44,796 bases of DNA, taken from positions 1 through 44,796 of the forward strand of contig JAMYHX010000360.1 of the NCBI GenBank assembly GCA_025529335.1, written 5' to 3'. The position numbers and the translations under genes are program-made. Source of the stretch: Rhizopus sp. PT2906. Its lineage: Eukaryota > Mucoromycota > Mucoromycetes > Mucorales > Rhizopodaceae. Shown in pieces: positions 32,282 through 42,458 of this stretch. The stretch's first letter is position 1, and every line of letters starts with the position of its first letter. The notes under the pieces were generated by a model. It saw only the letters and a program-made list of their open reading frames with translations, was not told the origin of the DNA and ran no database searches.

Positions 32282-33347
32282 TTAAAGTCTGTCTTGGTGT
32301 AGACATAGTTCGTTTAAGGTTTTCTCCAAATCTTGTATTTTCTGATGGTAATCTTGAACTTGTTGTTGTAATTGTCGCATATGTTCGACTGATTTCTTTA
32401 GGATAATACCCTTATTTGGCTTATTGTTAGGTCCTAAAGTGGCATTTTCTAATGCATTCTCAGGTAATAGACTACACAGTTCCTGAATTCGATCATTGAT
32501 ATTATCTCGCCGCCTTCTTTCAACTATATACACATTTTAATCATTTCCTCTCTCTATCTCTCATATAAATATCTAGATATTACCTGCATTATGAGATTCC
32601 CTTCTTCGTCTACGCTTCTCCATCATGATTTGCATACTAAACATGTGTAAGATTCTGTTTATCAAAAAAAAAAAAAAAGGAGAAGCACTTACTTCATCTG
32701 TGCCGCATAATCATCTTCAAAACTTCGAGGAATTGAATTATTTGATGACGAACTAGGGATATGACCGGTACTCGTGGTCGTAGTAGGTTGAAAAGCAAAA
32801 TCATAACCCACATTTGCCGGCGCAGACATAGCCAAAGAATGTGTCGATTCTAAACTACTACTTGGCATAAACACTGGATGATGATTGTTGTTATTAAACA
32901 CAACATCTTGTCTACCGTGACTTAAATCTGTCATGTTGGAAGAAGACCTTCGATGGATATCCATAGGAAAAGCAGACTACGGTCCCAATAAGCTTATGTT
33001 TTAATGAAAATTATACTTACCGTTGGATGTCCAGTCGAACTAAACGATTCACTTCTGCCATACATCGGATACTCGGCATTATTATCTTCTTCATAGTCTT
33101 GGTGAGATAATGAATTCATAAGGAAGGCATCATTAAAGTCCAGCGGCTCTGAAGAGGGTGAATCTCGGTTATTGCCGCTGTTCACATCAGATAATGGATG
33201 AGTAGGTGGCAATTGTCCTGTCGCCATCAAATGGTAAGGTGTAGGATGTCTAAGTCTCAGTGGTTGCTGTGCTTTTTGTTGCTGCTGCTGTAGCTGTTGC
33301 TGTTGTTGTTGCTGTAGCTGTTGCTGTTGCTGTAGCTGCTGTGGCAT
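32282..33347 (-). CDS. bHLH transcription factor
   Basis: Predicted 301-aa basic helix-loop-helix regulator. Exons on the minus strand: 33347-33021, 32976-32693, 32636-32584, 32523-32282; phases close. The N-terminus is a Gln run (CAG/CAA repeats), then a Ser/Asn-rich region typical of activation domains. The basic region (RRRRRESHNA then VERRRRDNINDRI, split by an intron) has the His, Glu and Arg that contact CACGTG E-boxes. Helix 1, a loop (ENATLGPNNKPNKG) and helix 2 (ILKKSVEHMRQLQQQV) run into a short leucine zipper at the C-terminus. This bHLH-zip layout is like MITF/TFE, USF and yeast Rtg3. ATG at 33347 is chosen; the frame further upstream opens only with TTG. Confidence 0.9.
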
Positions 33348-33577
33348 AATATTTAAAGTAAACAAAAAAAAACAAAAAAAAAGAGAAAAAGCAACTCAAT
33401 GGGTAAAAAATAGAAAGGGACAGTGGAGTACAAAAATATAATAAACATATCCAATCAGAATTAAATAAAATGCAAAAATCATTTGCATATAAAAATGCTT
33501 GTTTATCAATGAAAGGAGTCGAAGAGAGAGGGAGGGGGAAGGGCAAAGGGTTCAGCATTAAACAATACCAAAGAACA

Positions 33578-33605
33578 TATATAAGCTACTTTATATAAGT
33601 AGCTT
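33578..33605. promoter_or_regulatory. TATA motif and perfect 9-bp dyad in a divergent promoter
   Basis: TATATAA (33578-33584) runs into AAGCTACTT (33583-33591), spacer TATAT, and AAGTAGCTT (33597-33605). It lies 35-62 bp upstream of the secreted-protein start, within the 292-bp gap shared with the bHLH gene. It could be a TATA element plus a dimeric-factor operator; inference from sequence only. Confidence 0.45.
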
Positions 33606-33639
33606 ACGATTATTCTTTCTTTTTCTTTCTCTTATTCAA

Positions 33640-34293
33640 ATGCTTCTCTTGGTCTTGTTCTTTTTCTGTTTTCAGGGATTATTGGCTCTATCCACTTTTA
33701 ATGTTACGTTACCTGAGCCCAATGCACCTTATGTTGCAGGACAAATGTTACCTATAAGTTACACCTTACCAGATGATCCAAATTTATCTCGTAGTAAGAT
33801 ATACATATAAAAAAAAAAGGAAAAAAATAGATAATTTATTGGTTTATAGCTTTACATCTATCCATTCTCTTTACCACAAACGATCCCTCTCTTAACCATA
33901 CTGAATTAGTTATCACTTCAAACGCAGACACATCACAGAGCTTTACTTTCAGAAGGGTTTATAATACCACAGTCTATTATGAGCATCAATTGAGTGTAAG
34001 CTACATATAAAGTAACAAAAAAAAAAGATAAATAACATGCTACATAGTATTCCATTCCGAACAATACACATCCTGGTCAATACTCTATCGTCTTTGTTGA
34101 CTCGATCACTGGTGCAAAAGAATCTGTACCAATTACTGTTCGACCTTATGCTTCACCTGCTCCGCCTGCTCGTCCTTCTGGGAAACCATTCTTTGTCATC
34201 AGTGAAGCCCCTGCATACGCTGTGGTTACATTGTCATCAATGACCACTTATTGCTCTCTTGTAGTTTTCATTATTACCTATTTAGCATTATGA
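33640..34293 (+). CDS. Small secreted Kre9/Knh1-type protein, probably GPI-anchored
   Basis: Predicted 181 aa in three exons: 33640-33793, 33850-33995, 34048-34293. A strong signal peptide (MLLLVLFFFCFQGLLALS) is followed by a beta-sandwich-like domain opening LPEPNAPYVAGQMLPISYTL, which resembles the N-terminal domain of the Kre9/Knh1 cell-wall glucan-assembly family. Several N-glycosylation sites are visible (NVT, NLS, NHT, NTT, NNT). A Pro/Ala-rich stretch (SPAPPARPSGK) leads to a hydrophobic C-terminal tail (SLVVFIITYLAL) ending the protein, as in GPI-anchor signals. Likely at the cell wall or plasma membrane. The exact function is not known. Confidence 0.8.
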
Positions 34294-34703
34294 GCCGCCC
34301 TCTCCTTCTTCTAGTTATTCGTGATTAATAAATATATACATATATATATATATTATCAATCTTATCTATAAATTGAACCTCTTTATCATGAGAACTCCTA
34401 GCAAAAAGGTTCTCTCTGTGTTACATTCAAGCACTTTAGCTGATACAGATTTCACTTTTCTGTATGAAAGAATATATGCTCTGTTAATCCTCATGTACTA
34501 CAGCTGCACTTTTACAGTCTTGTCCATCTTTAATCGCTTATAATTAGGAATATGAATGGGTTAATAGTCATTACCTTTTATTTTTGGGGAGGTATAGCAA
34601 TACTTTTTGTCCTATGGAACTTTTGCCCATTTCCGTGGCTGATGTAGTGTTTCGTGTTTGGAAATACAAAATTAGATGATAAAAACAAAAAAAAAAAGGC
34701 CAA
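34294..34703. other. Intergenic
   Basis: The 3' flank of the secreted-protein gene. It contains an AT-only microsatellite (about 34334-34355) and no recognised gene. Confidence 0.5.
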
Positions 34704-34992
34704 CACTACATGCACCAGAAAATAGGCTAATGCTACGAGCGCTTCCTTGGGGCGCTACCTATGCTGTCACTATACAACTTCACATTACCAAAGTCTCTGC
34801 CTAACCTAAGGCTATCCAGTTCACTCTTTCTGATGCAAGGTACTATGTCATCATAATTACTGGTCTTTGTTGATAGCATATGAAAATATACAATTAGAAT
34901 AAATAACAACATTCCTTTTTATCACTTCTTCTTCTTGAAAAGAAACAGACCAACATGATGACTTTACAAAGCCATGTTTAACATGGTGCTAT
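34704..34992 (+). mobile_element. CACTACATGCACC repeat family, copy B
   Basis: Begins CACTACATGCACCAGAAAAT, matching copy A (8021) at 25 of 27 positions. The following GCTACGAGCGCTTCC and GGGGCGCTACC match the right arm of copy A read in reverse. From about 34895 it aligns with 8110-8215 of copy A, ending GCCATGTTTAACATGG, then ATTCAAAAGCT. No right-hand inverted arm was found nearby, so this copy is open-ended or carries the downstream gene piece as cargo. Confidence 0.55.
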
Positions 34993-34993
34993 A

Positions 34994-35650
34994 CATTCAA
35001 AAGCTCAAGCTTCACTGAAGAAGCACATCGATCCCATTAAGGAAAAAATTGAAGTAAGATATTTCTGCAACGTCTTTAGTTTGCTCATTAACTTTCTTTT
35101 TTACCTTCAGAAACTTGGCAATTTGAATTGCCTTAAAAAAGCCACTTCGATTGATAGACAACAACCCCGTAAAGAAGAATTCTTAAATGAAAACGTACAT
35201 GATGCAGATTCTCGCATCCAGTTGGAGTCTGCTAGCTCTTCTGACTCCAAACTTCCTGACTGCAATTTATCTACCGTCAGTTCAGTCAAAACTACCAAGT
35301 TTTCTGGCAACTTTGTGAATGGAGGTGGCCCAATAAGCGTAACCTACCACGAAAATGTAATGAACCTCCAATTGTGTTTCTAGCCTGCTTCTATCTCTTT
35401 ATTTACTTTTGATCTATTTGCTTTAGGAGTAAGAAGCGTTTGAATGAGATATCAAACTCTATACTCTCGGTTAGTGAGTCTCATCTTATTGTAATCCTAG
35501 TGCTCATTTTCTTTTTTTTTTTCTTTTTACGCATAGACTAACGTAATTGTAACAGAAGGGCAAAAAAGCTATCAGTTCACGACGCCTGACCACAAATCTG
35601 ATGATTTGCATCGTCCAAAGCTTAGAAAAGTTCAATTGGACTTGTTATAA
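34994..35650 (+). pseudogene. Eroded spliced gene next to repeat copy B
   Basis: Four coding blocks join in phase 0: to 35053 (KAQASLKKHIDPIKEKIE), 35111-35358 (KLGNLNCLKKATSIDRQQP through VTYHEN), a short one starting near 35434 (KRLNEISNSILS), and one to 35650 (TNVIVTEGQKSYQF through KVQLDLL and a stop). The donors are GTAAGA, GTAATG and GTTAGT. A TAA lies just upstream of the first block and no start codon fits, so the 5' end is lost or hidden. The protein family is not recognised; the Ser/Asp-rich middle looks disordered. The sequence immediately before it is shared with the repeat element at 8.1 kb, so it is probably element cargo or element-derived. Confidence 0.4.
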
Positions 35651-35963
35651 GACCTAGTACAGTTTGGAGCGTCTTTTTTCATCAGACAATTCCATAACAA
35701 TGAGAAAGTACGAAGCATATGAACGAGACCAAAATGAAAACAGGTCTCTTCGTGAAGATGGATTTGCTTGAACACGTAACGCGCCTTCTTGAAAATGAGA
35801 ACACAGAATTCTTTGTAGAAAGACATATCGCGTTAACTTGTCGCTTTTTCATATAAATTGTATAATAAGATTGTATAATGAGAAGTTTTACTCTCAAAAA
35901 GAGGGGTTATTTTTAATAAGACTATTTATTACATCTTATGTAATTACAATCCTACTATTGGTA
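35651..35963. other. Intergenic
   Basis: 313 bp, AT-rich, between the eroded gene and the PLD-type gene. Minus-strand frames here have no recognisable domain. Confidence 0.5.
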
Positions 35964-37330
35964 TTAAAACTCTTTCCATAGAGCATCAAACTGCGCCTGG
36001 AACTCTTGAATACAAAGAGGAATATTAGTAATAAGTACATTTTCTCTATTCTTGAAACGAGCCCTAGTATTCAAAAAAAAAAAAAGTGTAAGCTTGAGAT
36101 TGATCTTGAATGTGATTTTTTACCCTTTGGACCAGTTGAAACTTCCGTTCACTAGCGTTTGACTGTCGACAATGACAAATTTATTATGCATGTAGCCCTG
36201 GCTATAAATATATATATGTATACAGTATCAGACACACAAGGGTTTAGACGAATAGGACAAATACTTACGTATGATCCGTCTTAAAGGGTATGCCGTATGA
36301 TTCCGATAGTCTTTTTGCATCTGCACCTTTACCTGCCGCCTGTTGATTATCAGTAATAATTCGAATAGCCACCTTTCGTTTCTTGGCGGCAATGAGTGCA
36401 TTTGCAATATCATCGTCCGTGAATGCAAATACGCAGATATCCAATGTCTTTGTGGCCGAGTTTAGTACTGAAATGAATGCCTACTTTATAGTATAAACTT
36501 TTTTGTTCAGCTCTTTTGTATATATGTATAGACATCACCTTGAAGCTTTCTTTTGAAGGGAAAAAGAAGGCTTTTGCAAAGTAACCGTTGGGTAGGGAAT
36601 TAGATGAAGTCATGTCTAGGAAATACTTGTGGATTGCCTTGGCACCTGCTCCTTCTTTTACAACAGAAAGAGCCATTTCATTGGACGGTACGACTTGATC
36701 GCCGTTCTTCTTCTTACGGGGCGATTGCTTTTTCTTGGGTGTATCCTTGACAGGCACAATGGCATTTATATCATCATCATCTACTTTAGGTGGTACATAA
36801 TCATCATCCGAATCACCAGATTCATCTTCAAAGTCCTCTTCCTCCTCACGCCACGATAAATCATCATCATCATCATGTATCCGTTGATTCTTCTTTTCTT
36901 CCTTTACTGGCTTTTCGGAAACAGGCTTTTCGGACATAGGATACTTATCCCCGTTCAAGGCCGATTCAACAGCAGATACTACACAGACTTGCATCCATTC
37001 GACCAAAGCACGCTCTCGATCAAAATGACACGCCTTGGATGCACTCTCAAAGATCGTATTCACCGTTCGTAATGTATTACTGGGGCTATTGGATTTATTG
37101 TATATGAGCTTTTTGATATGTTGAGTTGCTTCTTGTTTTAGCTCTGCGTCACTGGAAATACTATGCGCGCATCGCATCGACTGATAGAAAACAGCTTTAA
37201 AATTTTTTTTTTCTCTGTGTTCTTAAAGTCGTACCTTATCCAAAAAGGCATTAAAATTATTATCCTTGAAATCTTTAATAGAAAGCGCTGGTGGCTTTGG
37301 TATACAAAATAGTTGGTATAGTTGATCCAT
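35964..37330 (-). CDS. Phospholipase D-superfamily (HKD) nuclease/hydrolase
   Basis: Predicted 375 aa in five exons on the minus strand: 37330-37235, 37180-36539, 36480-36269, 36201-36124, 36063-35964. The C-terminal 130 residues form one PLD half-domain: VLNSATKTLDICVFAFTDDD, KRKVAIRIITDNQQA, and the catalytic HxK(x)4D in HNKFVIVDSQTLVNGSFNW (near residue 321), as in PLD6/Zucchini and bacterial Nuc, which dimerise to complete the site. The first 245 residues are unlike PLD6: helical, then very acidic (Asp and Glu runs) and basic (TPKKKQSPRKKK), with no membrane anchor. This suggests a soluble, perhaps nuclear, nuclease rather than the mitochondrial lipase; inference. Confidence 0.83.
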
Positions 37331-39100
37331 TTTTTTTTCTTTCGGGAGGAGTAAAAGAAGAAGAAAATAGTAAAAGGGCTAAAGAGTGTACATAGTAGTA
37401 ATGAGCCTCAATTTGTGTAACTGAAAGTGGTTTAATGAAAGTTTGTGTTCTGCAACTTTACTATATTGAGCATACAGGACTTTTCCGTCACTAGTGCTTA
37501 AGCTTTCTTTATACGTAATGCTCAATGACGAACTCAAAGACTATAAAAAGAGTCCTGCTAAGGGCAAGTATGATTTACTGTTAACTTATTGTTTAAAGCA
37601 AGCAAACTAGTTGTCTATGGTCGTTACCGTTTAACATAAAATTCATTCATGTTCTCAATACGGCTTGTCCCATCAGATTTCTTGGCGATTTTTTTTTACG
37701 TTTTACCTTTCAGAGGACACATCTGGAAAAGCAATCTACTGTCAACATGCATTCTTATACTCTGCCCTATGGCTCTGGTGTTTTCAATCATGACATAGCT
37801 GTATGATACACGCCTTTTTCTTTCAGGTATACCCTTTCTGCAATGTACACAAAGGTACCTCTCCTGGAATTGATTATAGACCCCAGTGTTTTCTTTTATG
37901 CGTGAACTTTTAATCAATATAAGCGATGGTTCAAATAGAAATAACTGCTTATCCAAGAATTCATGTGGAGAAAGGCTTAATTCATTGTTTTAGTTATATT
38001 CTTGACGAATCTTTTGTTTTCATCTTTATCTTTTTTATATTCTCTGTTTTTCATACACTCATTTGACAAGGGTAGCTTCACTTTGATATCACATTATTAA
38101 AACCATTCGTTAACTTGTTTGGTTTCTCTGGACTGATTTTCATTAGCTTTTAGGTAAAGATGATTCCAACAGCGTTTATCTTTATTGTAAGGTAGACTGA
38201 TATATGAATGAAAAAGTTTTTGGATTGCCCTGGAAAAGATATATGCGAGCTAAATGCGATAAACTACTGTAGGTTTCTTTACTGAGACTAAACGCACTTC
38301 ATCTATAGACAACTGACTGTCACATCACTCAAGGACTAATGGAATGTTTTTATTATGAGTCATGGTTTTATTACATTACTTTTATGATAGTTTGTCTTGT
38401 ACAACTTTACCTATCAGGACAAATGAAATGTCTCAATGCTTAGCATTACCTAGTTTAAAGAAACAAGCATTCAATGCAACAGATCATATATATCAATCCT
38501 TAAAAGGCTAGTATCAGTTTATGCTTGTCTCTTCTGAATCATCCAATCGATAACATATTAAAGTTTTCCTTTTTTTTTTTTTTTTTTTTTTTTTTTTCTG
38601 CAGATGGTTTCGGAGTCTATGGAAACAGATAGGGTTGAGTTTCGAATGTATTGACTTTAAGCAGCAAACAATAACATATGCTCTTTAAGGGAAATTGAAT
38701 TATTTCTATTGTTTCTTTATCAATGAATGAAACCTTTTTCATTCTCTCATGTTCAACAAAAATGCGCCATTTTCGAATTTGAAATAAACAAAGAGTCATA
38801 TGTAACTTGTCATCTATTCATGCTTTCCAATCTTGTGTCAGTCTATGCAAAAAAAAGAAGGTGTCGTTTTATACGATTTATTCTTTTGTAAATATATATG
38901 CTGAGTCATGTACTTTATGTCCCCTATTCATAGTTTCTCGAAGAGTTTTGTTATAAAGCATAGTTTTCATTAATAATGATAATAATTATTGTAGATCCTT
39001 ATCTGAAACTCTTTTTATGCAGATCTGTTCTAGACAAGATAAGCTTTATTACGATTCTACTTTGAACAATGATTGGATTTGAAGCAAGAAAGGTTTGAAT
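37331..39100. other. Long intergenic region
   Basis: About 1.8 kb of AT-rich DNA. The minus-strand frame 37696-37956 has a protein-like stretch (KENTGVYNQFQERYLCVHCR) but no splice context or known domain. Nothing else is recognised apart from the poly-T run described separately. Confidence 0.4.
38570..38597. repeat. 28-nt poly-T run
   Basis: An uninterrupted T28, the longest homopolymer in the window. It could be a slippage product or, read on the minus strand, the poly-A tail of a retro-inserted transcript. No matching retrocopy is recognised beside it. Confidence 0.8.
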
Positions 39101-39126
39101 AAGGTTTATCAATGTTGAATGTAGTT

Positions 39127-39387
39127 CAAACATGTTTGCTTCACACACAAAGGTTACACCGTGGGCGTATTCTTTTTACACACAATGACAAATTGACTTT
39201 TTAGAACGCCCATTGTGTGTCATGTGATTAAGGACGCGCTCATTTTCAAAATAGCAAACATGTTTCTTTACGTTAAGCGTATGACAACGCGAGATTGTTT
39301 ACGTTTTAATAGTGAAAAAAGAATATGATCATTCTCCGAGAGGCCGTGTCTCAGGTATTATTTTTTGAGAAATTAACCGGAGAATGA
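39127..39387 (+). promoter_or_regulatory. Cluster of dyads upstream of the putative regulator gene
   Basis: AAACATGTTT, a perfect palindrome, occurs at 39128-39137 and 39256-39265. Between them, ACACACAATG (39178-39187) faces CATTGTGTGT (39211-39220), with GGGCGT and ACGCCC beside them. Further on TCATTCTCCG (39329-39338) faces CGGAGAATGA (39378-39387). CATTGT is the core bound by HMG-box proteins, and CCG/CGG pairs are typical of Zn2Cys6 factors (family knowledge). Function is inferred only from clustering. Confidence 0.45.
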
Positions 39388-39495
39388 ATTAAGCCAATAA
39401 TACAATCAGAATAGTTTCACCCTATTTCATCATATCGTCTTACCAAGTACGCACAGACAATTTGACACACACAAGGCAATGGCTACTATTTCGTT

Positions 39496-39501
39496 TATAA
39501 A
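39496..39501 (+). promoter_or_regulatory. TATA box of the putative regulator gene
   Basis: TATAAA, 74 bp before the start codon, directly downstream of the dyad cluster. Confidence 0.5.
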
Positions 39502-39574
39502 CCGGTTAATTTGATATTCAGAATTTTACCCTTTTTTTTATATAATTTGTATTTTTGTGAAAAGGGAAAAAAAA

Positions 39575-40691
39575 ATGGAGAATAGTTACTACACATTAAC
39601 ACCAACCTCTTCACAGACGTTTGCTTCCGAAGACAAGCAAGAGAATGACAATGTTATCGACTGGCCACTGCCTACTCCCAGTCAATCAAATAACGCTTTT
39701 CTACATGTACTGGCACCTTCCGAGCTCAACATGTCCAATTTAATGGATCATTCGATATGGCCGCTAACAAATGCGGCGACACCATCCACCAGTACATCGA
39801 CAAACGCGACTACGAATTATATGGATGCATTTAATCCTTTATTCACAAACGCTTCGAGCTGGTTACCTGAAGTCAAGCAAGAATGGCCACTACAGAATCT
39901 TTCTCTAGATCAACCCAAAAGACCACAGGTCATGATGTTTCCTCCAACGCCACCCGAGACCGCGCCACTGACACTCATGAATGAAGAAGGACCTAAAAAT
40001 ATGGGCTTTAATCCTATCGTGTATCCTCTTTCACGTCGAAAGTCAGCTCGTGAGATCACTCCACCGCCTTCAGCCAGCAACAGTCCACCCAAAAATTGTT
40101 TAGCCATCAAACGTACCGTACGTCGAAAGTCAGACGAGACATACAACAAGCCTACTCGCACCTACCGTCGTCGGGCATCTTCGCATCCTTCTGTCGCTTC
40201 TGTTGTTTCATTGACAGCTCATGAACCAGCAACACTGTACATCAATGGTATTGAACATATCAACTTTCTCTATTCGCATGAACGGCAAGTGAGAGAATAC
40301 ACCATTCGCACCGATATCGAGAGTGTCAATATGGACGATGTACCAGAAGATTTTCGTGGTCAAAATGCTGTAAGTGATGTCATAATACGGTCATTGAATA
40401 AAATGATTTAATGAATGATAGATCTATCCTAGAGCCAACGTGCCCAGAGAAGAATATGATGGAAACAGATGGGAATATGAAACAACTTGTAACAGATTGG
40501 GTTGGCAACTCTGCTGGTTAAACAAAAGTCAACTCTCCGGTCGTCGTGGTCTCATCCAGAGAGCGGTGGATTCTTATCGTAATCGTCATGCCGAAATGCG
40601 TTCACGTCGTGTAACTCGTCAAGAAAAATTGGCAAATGGCACGCTTAGAAAACGAAGAGTTAAAAAGCCAAACGATGGAGTTTTCATATAA
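39575..40691 (+). CDS. Fungal-specific conserved-domain protein, putative regulator
   Basis: Predicted 354 aa: exons 39575-40369 and 40422-40691. Start at MENSYYTLTP, preceded by an A-tract; an in-frame ATG 18 bp upstream is less likely. The N-terminal half is Ser/Thr/Pro/Asn-rich with FPPTPPETAP and SRRKSAREITPPPS (possible kinase sites). The C-terminal 140 residues are an ordered domain: LYINGIEHINFLYSHERQV, DDVPEDFRGQNAIYPRANVP, WEYETTCNRLGWQLCWLN, then basic RAVDSYRNRHAEMRSRR and RKRRVKKP. From memory it matches a fungal domain of unknown function seen in predicted transcription regulators; DNA binding is a guess from the basic tail. The elaborate promoter fits a regulated gene. Confidence 0.75.
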
Positions 40692-40915
40692 TTCATCCTA
40701 ATCCTATACATTTTTTTTTTCCTTTGCATTTTCCTTTTTTTTTTTAATTAAACATTGTAAATACACCAAAAAGAGCAAGTCCAGAACTTTGTTTGTTTAC
40801 CACGTTTTTTTTTTTTAAAAAAAAAATGTCATATCATACGTTTATTGACAGCCGTGTTGTATGATGCCATCTCATTGGATATAGTTGATGTCATTTAGTG
40901 TTTTATTCATATGAT

Positions 40916-41567
40916 TTACAATGCAAAACGGACCTTCTTTGCCTTTTTCGTTTCCTGAGCAACGCAAAAATAAAACAATGAGTTTCTATAACAACAAGTC
41001 ATTGATTCACATACCACAGGATTTTCTTTTTCTCGCATTGTTTTTATCTTTTGTTTTCTTGATTCAGCCTTCTTTTTCTTTTTGGATTCGAGATATTCTC
41101 GTTTCACTTGTTCCTATGCAGAAGGATTAGCTTCATTTTGAGTTTCTCTTTATTTATTACCAATTGCTCTTTCTTGTCTTCCTTCTTTTGCTCCTTTTGT
41201 GCTTCCTTCTCTTCCATTATTTTGGCAACTTGCAGCTATATGCAAACATTTAAGTGGGACTGAAAAATGGGCGGCATTTAGTCTTACTCTTTTAGCAAGT
41301 CTTTGGTTTTCTCTTTCTTCTTCTTTTCTAGCTGCCTGTTCAATCAATTCTAACATGGCATTCTAAAACCTGTTTAATCTAAAAACGATTTAGATCTTGA
41401 TCATTTCTTACTTTATCGCTCAAAAACTTTGGATTATCCAACTCTCCTCTTGATTTCTTTTTATGCTTTGTGATCTTGGTTTTCTTTGAGGGTATCTTTT
41501 TCTAAAATGTATCTATTTAGTTTACATATATATACAAATCAGGTCAGATCAATGTTACATTGCTCAT
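40916..41567 (-). CDS. Short Lys/Glu-rich coiled-coil protein, apparent frameshift near 5' end
   Basis: Function not recognised; the composition and basic end (KKAKKVRFAL) suggest a nucleolar ribosome-biogenesis factor. Four 3' exons join cleanly, all phase 0, on the minus strand: 41362-41288 (NAMLELIEQAARKEEERENQ...), 41235-41161, 41113-41015, 40954-40916. The preceding block (41501-41413) reads KKIPSKKTKITKHK in one frame and KSRGELDNPKFLSDK in another; one extra A in the ATAAAAG run near 41461 would join them. A 9-nt first exon (ATG AGC AAT, 41567-41559) would supply the start. Either the assembly lost a base, the gene is newly broken, or the exon starts at an A-rich acceptor inside the block. 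Confidence 0.55.
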
Positions 41568-41921
41568 GTTGAAAGGAATGGAGAACTTGACATTTCATTG
41601 AAAGAGTGGCTTTGATGCCACGTTTTAAATTCCGGTATATTCAAGGTCAATTTTTTAAAAACCGTTTTAACCTTTGCAACTGATAAAGTAAAGGTGAGCA
41701 CTATATGCACCAGATTTAAGCTCAGGTTTTTTATGCATAAATACTATGTTGAGCAGTTCTTGTTTTATTGCTAGTACAAAACGTTGTTGTCATTTAGATC
41801 AAGGTTAATACGAACTGGCTTGTATTATGGCGAAAGAAAGGGCCAAATGAACTTTCTCAGCTTCTTTTCAAACGCAGTTAGGTGTCAATGCTGCAAAATA
41901 GGTTGAAATTCGTCTGGTGTT
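41568..41921. other. Intergenic with repeat-family fragment, copy C
   Basis: CACTATATGCACCAGATTTA at 41699-41718 resembles the arm of the repeat elements at 8021 and 34704. No partner arm was found. The rest is AT-rich without a recognised gene. Confidence 0.45.
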
Positions 41922-42224
41922 TCATTTCTGAAAGGCAAAAAACAAAGTATTTCCAGCTATTTCAGAGTATGCATCAACTGCTCTGTTGTACACTTCTGCT
42001 ACGATCTGTGGGCAATCAATCGAATCAAACCAGCAATTACTTGGTAGTGTAAGATCGTAATTACTCAATATATGCCTATCTTCTTCTTTTATGTAACCTA
42101 CAGAACGAGCATTTAGCGTCTCCTGTTTAACCCGCATTCGCAGATTTTCATCGCCATACATAGCATGTGCGATGCACCGGAAGCTACAATTATCGTCCCC
42201 CATAAAATTTAAAACAAGCTCCAT
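41922..42224 (-). pseudogene. OTU-domain fragment, probably transposon-derived
   Basis: A 100-aa frame with the start of an OTU cysteine-protease-like domain: FMGDDNCSFRCIAHAMYGDE, where the family motif is GDGNC-x-F-R with the Cys catalytic. WFDSIDCPQIVAEVYNRAV follows. It stops before the region that should hold the catalytic His, and Gly of GDGN is Asp here. OTU modules are common in fungal transposable elements (MULE/KDZ types), and the neighbourhood is element debris, so this is most likely a truncated transposon gene rather than a host deubiquitinase. Confidence 0.6.
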
Positions 42225-42458
42225 TTTCTTCTTTTTGCGAGCCTTGTATGTTCAGAAAGCTTATAGGCTTGATAACTACCTTCACTGCTGCTAAACCTCT
42301 ACGATTATATAATACTTTATTTACGGATCAATGTTTATATATTGCGTCGTCACACTTGCAACTCCAGTTATTACTAAAATAGGGTCATTTTTGTACCGTT
42401 CATATATGAGTGTGCAGTAACGAACGGCGCGTACCAAGAATTTTTCATCCATTTGACT
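42225..42458. other. Gap between element fragments
   Basis: 234 bp with no recognised coding or repeat structure. Confidence 0.4.

Noticed and set aside
3314..33347. Operon or biosynthetic gene cluster
   Set aside because: Genes are individually promoted, alternate in strand and belong to unrelated housekeeping functions; no backbone biosynthetic enzyme is present.
37696..37956. Minus-strand frame in the long intergenic region as a gene
   Set aside because: A short protein-like stretch only; no splice sites, start context or domain to support it.
38570..38597. T28 run as evidence of a retrotransposed gene
   Set aside because: No recognisable coding copy adjoins it on the minus strand and no flanking duplication was found.
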